From NCBI GenBank assembly GCA_947176055.1, contig CAMWPE010000180.1:1-5049 (forward strand): DNA of 5,049 nucleotides. Direction: 5' to 3'. Of this stretch, positions 1 through 5,049 are shown piece after piece. The position numbers and the translations under genes were made by a program. The stretch comes from an uncultured Desulfovibrio sp. GTDB taxonomy: Bacteria; Desulfobacterota; Desulfovibrionia; Desulfovibrionales; Desulfovibrionaceae. The stretch's first letter is position 1. Every line of letters begins with the position of its first letter. The notes below the pieces were generated by a model, which saw only the letters and a program-made list of their open reading frames with translations, searched no databases and was not told the origin of the DNA.

Positions 1-1281
1 GTTTACGACGCGATAATCGTCGGCGCGGGAATAGCCGGTTGCTCCGCGGCCATTGTCGCCGCGAGAGCGGGCCTTAAAATCCTGTTGCTGGAAAAATCTG
101 ATACTCCCGGCAAAATGAATATGACCGGAGGACGTCTCTATAGCTATGCATTAAAAAAATTGGCGCCAGATTTCGCGGCGACCGCGCCGATTCAGAGGCG
201 GGTCGTCAAAGAATGTCTATCCATTCTCACGGACGACGCGGCTTCGACCCTGGAATATTTCCATACCCCTCCCGCCGACGGCGACTGGTCTTCGTCCTCA
301 TTCACGGTATTGCGAAAAAGTTTCGACGTCTGGCTTACGGAGCAAGTTCAAAAAGCCGGCGCGACGCTTCTCTACTCCCAGCGCGCGGACAGCCTGATCA
401 AGGAAGGGGACACTGTCGCCGGAGTGCGGACGGATAAGGAATCATTTAAATGCGACGTCGTAATCCTTGCGGACGGCGCGGGTTCCCGGTTAGCCCAATC
501 CCTGGGCCTGGCGAAAAAGCCCGATCCTTTCGACTACGCCACCGGCGCCAAACAGGTCATCCGGCTGGGCGCGGAAACGATAAACGAGAGATTCGGATGC
601 GTCAGCTCCGACGGCGTCGCGTGGCTATTCCTGGGCTATCCCACCGCCGGCCATATGGGCGGCGGCTTTTTATACACCAACAAGGACAGCGTGTCCCTGG
701 GGATGGTTTTGGGACAGAAAGATTCGAAGGAAGCCGGACTGTCCATTCTGAATATTCTGGAAGAGTTAAAGGCTCATCCATTCGTCAAGCCCCTGATCGC
801 CGGCGGAGAAATAGTCGCGCGCGGCGGTCATATGATTCCGGAAGGCGGCTATAACGCCGCGCCGGAACTGGCCGACAACGGAGTTTTGATCGCGGGCGAC
901 GCCGCGTCCTTTTGCCTGAATCTTGGCTACACCGTCCGGGGCATGGATTTGGCCATCCTTTCTGGCATGGCCGCGGCGAACACCGTAATACGAGCCAAAG
1001 ACGCTGACAATTTTTCCCGCGACTATCTCTGGTCTTACCATGACGAGCTTGAGAGGGAAAACCTTTTGCCCGAAATGAAACTTTACAAAAATATTCCCGG
1101 ATTTTTGCATAACAAGCGGATGTTCGAAACTTATCCCCAAATCGCCAACAAATTTATGCGCGATCTCTTTACCATCGACGGAACAAGCGAACCCGCGTGG
1201 AAAAAAGTCGCCCGTTACGCCCATAAGGCGGGATTTGTAAATTTAATGAAAGACGCGTGGAAATTGATAAAGGCTTTTTAA
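1..1281 (+). CDS. fixC: FixC-type FAD-dependent oxidoreductase (ETF:quinone oxidoreductase family), 5' end missing
   Basis: The reading frame is open from base 1, and the window starts only a few codons into the protein: 426 residues are visible against about 430 for known FixC proteins. The N-terminus is a Rossmann FAD-binding fold with GAGIAG at visible residues 8-13 and the acidic end of the second strand at Glu31 (LLLEK). A second FAD contact, the AGDAA motif, ends with Asp300 near 298-302, followed by the family block NLGYTVRGMDLAI. The blocks KQVIRLG, GGGFLYTN and HMIPEGGYNA, and the C-terminal stretch around YPQIANKFMRDLFT, are typical of FixC. In this family FixC works with the FixAB electron transfer flavoprotein and the ferredoxin-like FixX, moving electrons from NADH to quinone and to low-potential ferredoxin by flavin bifurcation, or serving carnitine-type reductions in enterics. 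No cysteine cluster for an iron-sulfur centre is seen, as expected for FixC. fixAB would lie upstream outside the window; no fixX follows. The family call is firm; the exact physiological role is inferred. Confidence 0.93.
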   Translation, partial: VYDAIIVGAGIAGCSAAIVAARAGLKILLLEKSDTPGKMNMTGGRLYSYALKKLAPDFAATAPIQRRVVKECLSILTDDAASTLEYFHTPPADGDWSSSSFTVLRKSFDVWLTEQVQKAGATLLYSQRADSLIKEGDTVAGVRTDKESFKCDVVILADGAGSRLAQSLGLAKKPDPFDYATGAKQVIRLGAETINERFGCVSSDGVAWLFLGYPTAGHMGGGFLYTNKDSVSLGMVLGQKDSKEAGLSILNILEELKAHPFVKPLIAGGEIVARGGHMIPEGGYNAAPELADNGVLIAGDAASFCLNLGYTVRGMDLAILSGMAAANTVIRAKDADNFSRDYLWSYHDELERENLLPEMKLYKNIPGFLHNKRMFETYPQIANKFMRDLFTIDGTSEPAWKKVARYAHKAGFVNLMKDAWKLIKAF

Positions 1282-1370
1282 AACGCTCCGATCGAATTTT
1301 CCCCGCGAAAGCGGAAGTGGAAGGCGTTCGCTGTTTTTGGACAGCCGCGACTTTGCCCGGACCGCGCCCG

Positions 1371-1385
1371 CCCCGTCAAACGGGG
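1371..1385 (+). other. Small perfect hairpin downstream of fixC
   Basis: CCCCGT (1371-1376) pairs perfectly with ACGGGG (1380-1385) around a three-base CAA loop. It could be an mRNA 3'-end structure for fixC or part of a regulatory leader. The following bases are not T-rich, which argues against a standard Rho-independent terminator. A stem this short could arise by chance in CG-rich DNA. Confidence 0.3.
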
Positions 1386-1440
1386 AACTCGCGCCCGGGC
1401 GAACCAGTCGCGCGCGCGATGGCCAATTTTAAACGGAAAA

Positions 1441-1452
1441 CGCCATATGGCG
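1441..1452. promoter_or_regulatory. 12-bp perfect palindrome upstream of the first MBL gene, possible operator
   Basis: CGCCATATGGCG is its own reverse complement and ends 60 bases before the ATG at 1513. It sits in A-rich flanks and is followed by the repeated word CCGCGATT (1464-1471 and 1477-1484). A dimeric regulator could bind such a site, but no matching site was noticed before the paralogue at 3770, and CATATG occurs elsewhere in the window by chance. The operator role is speculative. Confidence 0.22.
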
Positions 1453-1498
1453 GAAGCCGCGGTCCGCGATTAAGTCCCGCGATTCAAAATAACCGAGC

Positions 1499-1503
1499 GA
1501 GGA
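1499..1503 (+). promoter_or_regulatory. Ribosome binding site for the first MBL-GAF-HD-GYP gene
   Basis: GAGGA lies nine bases before the ATG at 1513 and is a good Shine-Dalgarno match. An in-frame TAA at 1471 lies upstream with no other ATG between, and the protein start MRIKIWG matches the paralogue's MEIKIWG, so the start is well fixed. Confidence 0.7.
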
Positions 1504-1512
1504 ACGCTAGAG

Positions 1513-3483
1513 ATGCGGATAAAAATCTGGGGAACAAGGGCCTTGGCCCCCGTTTCCGGCCCCGAATTCGCTCAATATGGTTTCGATACAAGTTGCGTGG
1601 AAGTTCAATCCGGAAGCGGGAACAGGCTTGTCCTCGACGCCGGAACGGGTTTGGGCGCGATGGCGCGCGCGACGAAAGACAAGCGGACTACTCCTGTGTT
1701 CTGCCTTGGAGACGCGCGTCTTGATCATATTCAGGGCTTGCCATTCTATTCTCCTCTTCGCGCTGGCAAAACGGTCATTTACGGTCCGGTTGGCGCCCGC
1801 CTGGCAATTGAGCGCCTCTTTGAAATCTCGCCCGGGCAGGGAGCTATTCCGCCCGATCTGGACATAAGGGAGATCGCGCCCGGCGCGCGCTTCGGGATTG
1901 GCGATCTGCAAGTTGAAGCCGCGCCGGCTAACACTGGCTCGCTGGTTTATAGAATCGTCGCCGACGGCTTCTCTTTTGTTTACTCGGATAGATGTGAAAT
2001 TCCCGCGAAAGCCGAACAGAATGACCTGAATTTTGATTCCGCCGCGCTCCGCTTTATGGAAGGGAGCGATCTGATTCTCATGGGCGCGAGCCGGATCGAC
2101 GAAGATCAATCGACCGCCGACCGGAGCGATTCCGGCCAAAGGGCGAAATCTTTGACCGATCCGAACGCGCGCCGGATTCTGTTGACCAATTACCGGCCCG
2201 AACAGACGGACGACGATATAGACGACATTATCGACGATGTCAGGCGAGCCTTCCCTCATATTAATCCGGACGCGGCGCGGCCAGGCATGGTTATTGAGAA
2301 CGGAGGAATCGCCGAACGGCCTGATTCCGGCGTCTGCCCGATTTGCGGTTTTTTCAAGAAGACCGCGCCGCTTTCGGATACTCACGCGGTGCTGGACGCG
2401 ATTTTGACCGAGGCCCGGCGAATGGGTCGCGCCGACGCCGGCTCCGTTTATCTGGTTCAAAACGGCGAGCTGGTTTTTTCGGCGGCGCAGAATGACACGC
2501 TTTTTCCCGCTTCCGGCGCCAACAAATTCTTTTATATGAACTCCAGGATTCCCATCGACAAGACGTCCATAGCCGGCTACGCGGCCGCCACTGGAAAAAG
2601 TCTCAATATCCCCGACGCTCGCGAATTGCCCCCTGATAGCGAATACAAATTTAATATTGAATTCGATAAAAAGAGCGGCTACGCCACGCGATCCGTCCTC
2701 GCGGTTCCTCTCCTGAATGCCAAAGACGAGGTAATAGGCGTTCTCCAGTTGATTAATTCCCGGAAAAATGACCAAAACGCGCCTTTCTCCCGCCGTATGG
2801 AAAAGGATATCGCCAATCTCGCGTCAATGGCCACCGTGCCTCTTGAGCGCTCATTCCTCGTGCGAAGCATGATATTAAGGATGCTTCGCACCTCTTCCCT
2901 GCGCGATCCCAGCGAAACCGCGGGTCATGTTTATCGCGTTGGCGCTATGGCCGCCGAGCTTTATCATCGCTGGGCGGAGCATAGAGGAGTCGATCCGGAG
3001 GAACTGCTCTCCTCCAAAGGCGTTCTGCGCCTAGCGGCGATGTTGCATGACGTGGGCAAAGTTGGTATTCCGGACGCGGTGCTAAAAAAACCCGGCAAGC
3101 TCGACGACGCGGAGCGCTCCGTCATGCAAAAACACGCGGCGTTGGGAGCCGATCTCTTTGACAATTGCGAAAATAAAATTGATCGCGTAGCTCGCGATAT
3201 CGCGCTCCATCACCACGCGAAATGGGATGGAACCGGCTATACCGGCGACGCGGCCATAATCTCGCCCTCAAAATCCGAAATTCCCATATGGGCCCGCATT
3301 ACCGCGATAGTCGATGTTTACGACGCGCTCGTTTCCCGACGATGTTACAAGGAAGCCTGGGATTCGGAAAAGGCCATTGAGATTCTGCAAAAAGACGCGG
3401 GAACTCATTTTGACCCGGAACTTGTGCGGGACTTTATTGAAATAAAGGATATTGTGGACGCGATAATGCGGCGTTACCAGTAA
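1513..3483 (+). CDS. MBL-fold (degenerate) / GAF / HD-GYP signalling protein
   Basis: This complete 656-residue protein has three domains. Residues 1-260 are an MBL-fold domain of the Lactamase_B_2-like type that starts WGTRGSxPxPG in typical members; here it reads WGTRALAPVSG, then DTSCVEV (25-31) and LDAGTG (41-46). The usual THTHWDH motif is GDARLDH at 66-72, so the first two metal-binding His are Asp67 and Arg69. The later ligand His are also absent (Ala139 and Asn226 by alignment to the paralogue), so hydrolase activity is unlikely. A CPIC pair at 275-278 precedes a GAF domain at about 290-445 (SIAGYAAATG, GYATRSVLAVPL, VIGVLQLIN). HD-GYP occupies about 455-650: Glu468 and His472, HDVGK at 512-516, His541, His567-His568, Asp601 and Arg610 match the family's metal and substrate residues, but HHE is HHA (567-569) and GYP is GYT (575-577). 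HD-GYP enzymes typically hydrolyse cyclic di-GMP or related dinucleotides; the substrate here is unknown. No signal peptide or membrane segment is seen, so it is probably cytosolic. It lies 231 bases after fixC and 286 bases before its paralogue. Confidence 0.9.
   Translation: MRIKIWGTRALAPVSGPEFAQYGFDTSCVEVQSGSGNRLVLDAGTGLGAMARATKDKRTTPVFCLGDARLDHIQGLPFYSPLRAGKTVIYGPVGARLAIERLFEISPGQGAIPPDLDIREIAPGARFGIGDLQVEAAPANTGSLVYRIVADGFSFVYSDRCEIPAKAEQNDLNFDSAALRFMEGSDLILMGASRIDEDQSTADRSDSGQRAKSLTDPNARRILLTNYRPEQTDDDIDDIIDDVRRAFPHINPDAARPGMVIENGGIAERPDSGVCPICGFFKKTAPLSDTHAVLDAILTEARRMGRADAGSVYLVQNGELVFSAAQNDTLFPASGANKFFYMNSRIPIDKTSIAGYAAATGKSLNIPDARELPPDSEYKFNIEFDKKSGYATRSVLAVPLLNAKDEVIGVLQLINSRKNDQNAPFSRRMEKDIANLASMATVPLERSFLVRSMILRMLRTSSLRDPSETAGHVYRVGAMAAELYHRWAEHRGVDPEELLSSKGVLRLAAMLHDVGKVGIPDAVLKKPGKLDDAERSVMQKHAALGADLFDNCENKIDRVARDIALHHHAKWDGTGYTGDAAIISPSKSEIPIWARITAIVDVYDALVSRRCYKEAWDSEKAIEILQKDAGTHFDPELVRDFIEIKDIVDAIMRRYQ
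1723..1742 (+). repeat. 20-base identical segment shared by the paralogues (copy 1)
   Basis: GATCATATTCAGGGCTTGCC is identical to bases 3980-3999. Both encode DHIQGLP, the conserved core of the MBL metal motif, with the same codon at every position. It marks the two genes as duplicates, or reflects recent exchange between them, rather than a mobile element. Confidence 0.75.
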
Positions 3484-3540
3484 AAGTGGAATGTTTACCA
3501 ATAATATATCCGTTTTATAAAGACAACAGAGGGGTAAATC

Positions 3541-3563
3541 GAAGGCTTATACGCGAAGCTTTC
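3541..3563 (+). other. 8-bp hairpin downstream of the first MBL gene
   Basis: Bases 3541-3548 (GAAGGCTT) pair with 3556-3563 (GAAGCTTTC minus its first base) through seven Watson-Crick pairs and one G-U, around the seven-base loop ATACGCG. It begins 58 bases after the stop codon. No T run follows directly, so it may stabilise the 3' end of the mRNA rather than terminate transcription. Confidence 0.4.
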
Positions 3564-3566
3564 ATG

Positions 3567-3590
3567 GCGCGCGGTTGTTTTATAGCGCGC
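3567..3590 (+). other. GC-rich hairpin or direct repeat of GCGCGCGG
   Basis: GCGCGC at 3567-3572 can pair with GCGCGC at 3585-3590 around a 12-base loop containing GTTTTATA. The same words, extended to GCGCGCGG (3567-3574 and 3585-3592), are also an 8-base direct repeat with an 18-base period. Because GCGCGC is self-complementary and common in this genome's style, chance is a real alternative. Confidence 0.3.
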
Positions 3591-3617
3591 GGCGATTAAA
3601 AATATTCGGCCCGCAAG

Positions 3618-3630
3618 GCGGCTTTGCCGC
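3618..3630 (+). other. Compact GC hairpin with TTT loop
   Basis: GCGGC (3618-3622) pairs perfectly with GCCGC (3626-3630) around a TTT loop. An alternative pairing of GCAA (3613-3616) with TTGC (3624-3627) overlaps it. It is followed by GCGAGAATTTTAC, whose four T lie too far from the stem for a convincing terminator. Confidence 0.3.
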
Positions 3631-3758
3631 GCGAGAATTTTACAACGACGCGAATCACGGCTTCCGGATAATTTTTAGCCTATATTCCCGTCATTCCGGC
3701 GGACGTCGCGTTTTAGGGTTTTCAACCGGAGCTTGTTTGTAATTTATTAGCAAGAATC

Positions 3759-3762
3759 AAGG
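3759..3762 (+). promoter_or_regulatory. Ribosome binding site for the second MBL gene
   Basis: AAGG lies seven bases before the ATG at 3770. An in-frame TAA at 3740 lies upstream with no alternative ATG between, and the resulting MEIKIWG start aligns exactly with the start of the paralogue, which supports this start codon. Confidence 0.6.
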
Positions 3763-3769
3763 CAAATCC

Positions 3770-5049
3770 ATGGAAATAAAGATCTGGGGAGTCAGAGGCT
3801 CTACGCCGGTGTCGGGGTCCGGTTATTTGAAATATGGGGGCGACACCAGTTGCGTTGAAGTCAGGCTTGGCTCCGGGGAATCCATCCTGTTTGACGCGGG
3901 CACAGGGCTTGTCAAATACGGTCGCGAAACGCGTTCGGGCGAGTTGAGTCGCGTCATATGTTTCACCCATACCCGTTACGATCATATTCAGGGCTTGCCG
4001 TTTTTTCCGGGGACTTTCCGTAAGAACGCCCCCCTGTTGCTAATCGGTCCCTCCATTGAATCCAGTTTTAAAAATAGCCTCAAACAATTTTTCAATGGCG
4101 TAAACACGCCCTGGCTCTGGGAAAATCTTCCGGAACACGAAACGCGCGAGGTTGAGGGCTATAGCAAGTTCGACATCTTCGGAGCCATTGTCGAAACTTG
4201 TCCCACAATTCATCTCGGCGGCTGTCTGGCCTGGAAAATTACCGCCGATGGCTGGACTTTCGGAATTACGGGAGATCATGAAATACCGCTGGACAAGAAG
4301 AATCCTAAACAGAATCTGGCCAACGAAAGGCTCATGAGCTTTCTGACCGGTTGCGACATTGTTCTGGCCGACGCCTATTTTTCCGAAGAAATGCGCGCGA
4401 GGCATCCGGACGGGGGCCATAGCAGTCCGGCTCAATGGCAAAAAGCGCTCGCGGATCGGGACGTGGGGAAAATTTACTTTACTCACTTTAATCCTGTTCA
4501 CAATGACAATAAACTTGACGCTCTGCTTACTGAAACCAGCGAGGATGGCGTTCCTCTCGGACTCGCCTATGAAGGCGCCGTGATCCGCAAAGACGGGCTT
4601 CTGGAGCCGGCAAAGGAGATTGGATGCGCGTCTTGCGAATTTAGCCGGAAGGTCGCCGGTTATTCCGATACCCACGCCGTGCTGGTCGCTCTCCTCAACG
4701 CGGCCAGGGAAAAGGCCCGCGCGGAAGCGGGAACCGTATATCTCGTGTCCGGCGGCGCGCTGAATTTCGCGGCGGCTCAAAATGACAAACTGTTTCCCGC
4801 TTCGTCGGCGAACAAATACCTGTATTTCAATTCGCAACTGCCGTTGGACAAGTCTTCCATAGCCGGCTATGTCGCGTCGACCGGCGAAATACTGAATATA
4901 GACAATGTCTATATGTTGCCTTCCGGCAGCGAATATTCTTTTAATTGGGAGCTGGATCAGGCGTCCGGGTACACGACGAAATCGGTTCTGGCGGCGCCCC
5001 TGACCAATGGCCAGAACAAGGTAATAGGCGTGTTGCAACTGATTAACGC
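3770..5049 (+). CDS. MBL-fold / GAF signalling protein, paralogue of the preceding gene, 3' end missing
   Basis: The frame stays open to the window end, giving 426 residues plus two bases. Residues 1-270 are an MBL-fold domain closer to the canonical form than its neighbour: WGVRGSTPVSG (6-16), DTSCVEV (25-31), DAGTG (42-46), then THTRYDH at 66-72, where the second His of the usual motif is Arg69. Other expected ligands are present: His148 in the HLGG block, Asp169 in TGDHE, the GHSSPAQW block, and His239 in FTHFNP. A CASC pair at 286-289 is followed, 13 residues after the second Cys, by His302. The GAF domain starts around 300 and is visible to its GVLQLIN strand at the edge, with SIAGYVASTG and SGYTTKSVLAAPL. 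It aligns well with the upstream gene's GAF domain, clearly better than the middle of the two MBL domains does. A C-terminal HD-GYP domain is expected by analogy but not seen. Role: probably cytosolic ligand-gated hydrolysis of a phosphodiester or nucleotide, inferred from fold only. The Arg substitution may leave a mononuclear or altered metal site. Confidence 0.85.
   Translation, partial: MEIKIWGVRGSTPVSGSGYLKYGGDTSCVEVRLGSGESILFDAGTGLVKYGRETRSGELSRVICFTHTRYDHIQGLPFFPGTFRKNAPLLLIGPSIESSFKNSLKQFFNGVNTPWLWENLPEHETREVEGYSKFDIFGAIVETCPTIHLGGCLAWKITADGWTFGITGDHEIPLDKKNPKQNLANERLMSFLTGCDIVLADAYFSEEMRARHPDGGHSSPAQWQKALADRDVGKIYFTHFNPVHNDNKLDALLTETSEDGVPLGLAYEGAVIRKDGLLEPAKEIGCASCEFSRKVAGYSDTHAVLVALLNAAREKARAEAGTVYLVSGGALNFAAAQNDKLFPASSANKYLYFNSQLPLDKSSIAGYVASTGEILNIDNVYMLPSGSEYSFNWELDQASGYTTKSVLAAPLTNGQNKVIGVLQLIN
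3980..3999 (+). repeat. 20-base identical segment shared by the paralogues (copy 2)
   Basis: This is the second copy of the segment at 1723-1742; identity stops at both edges (T versus C on the left, A versus G on the right). Shorter shared words occur in the GAF-coding parts, for example TCCATAGCCGGCTA and AGGTAATAGGCGT, in line with whole-gene duplication. Confidence 0.75.

Larger units (their letters stand above)
1282..1512. other. Intergenic region between fixC and the first MBL-GAF-HD-GYP gene
   Basis: These 231 bases hold no convincing gene. Frames running through them give Arg/Pro-rich translations without family motifs, and no cysteine-rich FixX-like product is present. Visible structure comprises a 4-bp stem with a GAAA loop at 1303-1314, a 5-bp stem with a 6-base loop at 1330-1345, a 6-bp stem with a CAA loop at 1371-1385, the palindrome CGCCCGGGCG at 1392-1401, and a 12-bp palindrome at 1441-1452. 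The 8-base word CCGCGATT occurs at 1464-1471 and again at 1477-1484. None of the hairpins is followed by a run of T, so no intrinsic terminator can be called for fixC, and no good -35/-10 pair was found. Confidence 0.6.
3484..3769. other. Structured intergenic region between the paralogues
   Basis: These 286 bases contain no credible gene. Three hairpins follow one another in the first half and are listed separately. After them come A/T-richer patches: TATATT at 3681-3686 could serve as a -10 element, but no matching -35 lies at the right distance, and TTTTCA at 3719-3724 with the T/A-rich stretch at 3740-3747 is another weak candidate. A short stem GGTT/AACC occurs at 3717-3727. No intrinsic terminator with a T tract was found, and comparison with remembered cyclic di-GMP riboswitch core sequences gave no match. 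A separate promoter for the second gene is plausible but not demonstrated. Confidence 0.55.

Noticed and set aside
766..1224. Minus-strand open frame of 152 codons inside fixC
   Set aside because: It is antisense to strongly conserved FixC sequence, and no motif is visible in its translation.
1282..1512. Intrinsic terminator after fixC
   Set aside because: Several small stems exist, but none is followed by a T tract, so none was called a terminator.
1257..1724. Plus-strand open frame of 155 codons spanning the end of fixC, the gap and the start of the next gene
   Set aside because: Its translation is Arg/Pro-rich and low in family character, it overlaps two real genes in another frame, and it is not a FixX ferredoxin since it lacks cysteine clusters.
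1507..2775. Long minus-strand open frame of 422 codons opposite the MBL and GAF parts of the first signalling gene
   Set aside because: It lies wholly antisense to a gene with clear domain motifs, shows no recognisable family, and arises from the codon bias of the sense strand. A similar antisense frame opposite the paralogue (4040-5038) has the same cause.
3484..3769. Possible cyclic di-GMP riboswitch before the second gene, suggested by the signalling context
   Set aside because: I looked for the conserved core words of the known cyclic di-GMP riboswitch classes and did not recognise them; only simple hairpins are present. A covariance-model search would be decisive.
4040..5038. Minus-strand open frame of 332 codons
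   Set aside because: It is antisense to the second MBL-GAF gene. Its resemblance to the antisense frame of the first gene follows from the paralogy of the sense genes, not from a conserved antisense protein.
1..5049. tRNA or rRNA genes, CRISPR arrays, insertion sequences or phage attachment sites
   Set aside because: No cloverleaf-like segment, regularly spaced repeat array, transposase motif or terminal inverted repeat was seen; the only long repeat is the paralogous gene pair.

Overview
The window looks like a chromosomal segment from a bacterium, probably an anaerobic or facultatively anaerobic Gram-negative. Three genes lie on the + strand, two of them cut by the window edges. By eye the DNA is moderately G+C rich, with many GCG/GCC alanine codons and CG-rich intergenic DNA. 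FixC-type flavoproteins and GAF plus HD-GYP signalling proteins are common in Desulfobacterota and related phyla. The sequence alone does not fix the phylum, so that placement is a guess.

Layout: (1) 1-1281 is a nearly complete FixC-type FAD flavoprotein of the electron-transfer-flavoprotein:quinone oxidoreductase family, missing only its first few codons. (2) 1282-1512 is a non-coding gap with small hairpins, a 12-bp perfect palindrome and a short direct repeat; no fixX ferredoxin gene follows fixC. (3) 1513-3483 is a complete 656-residue protein with an N-terminal metallo-beta-lactamase (MBL) fold domain, a CxxC linker, a GAF sensor domain and a C-terminal HD-GYP phosphodiesterase-type domain. 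(4) 3484-3769 is a structured non-coding gap with three consecutive predicted hairpins. (5) From 3770 to the end of the window runs a paralogue of gene 3 with the same MBL, CxxC and GAF order. It is cut inside or at the end of the GAF domain, so whether it also ends in HD-GYP is unseen but likely.

The main point of interest is the tandem pair. Each joins an MBL-fold domain (a hydrolase or phosphodiesterase fold) to a GAF sensor, and at least the first also carries an HD-GYP domain. No membrane segment, receiver or DNA-binding domain is visible, so they look like cytosolic nucleotide-signalling proteins. The MBL metal site is almost completely erased in the first copy and nearly intact in the second, but both carry Arg in place of the second His of the HxHxDH motif. 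The HD-GYP domain keeps all expected metal ligands but has HHA instead of HHE and GYT instead of GYP. This suggests a divergent signalling pair with one pseudo-enzyme MBL domain and one possibly active one; the substrate is unknown. No functional link between the pair and fixC is shown beyond adjacency on the same strand.
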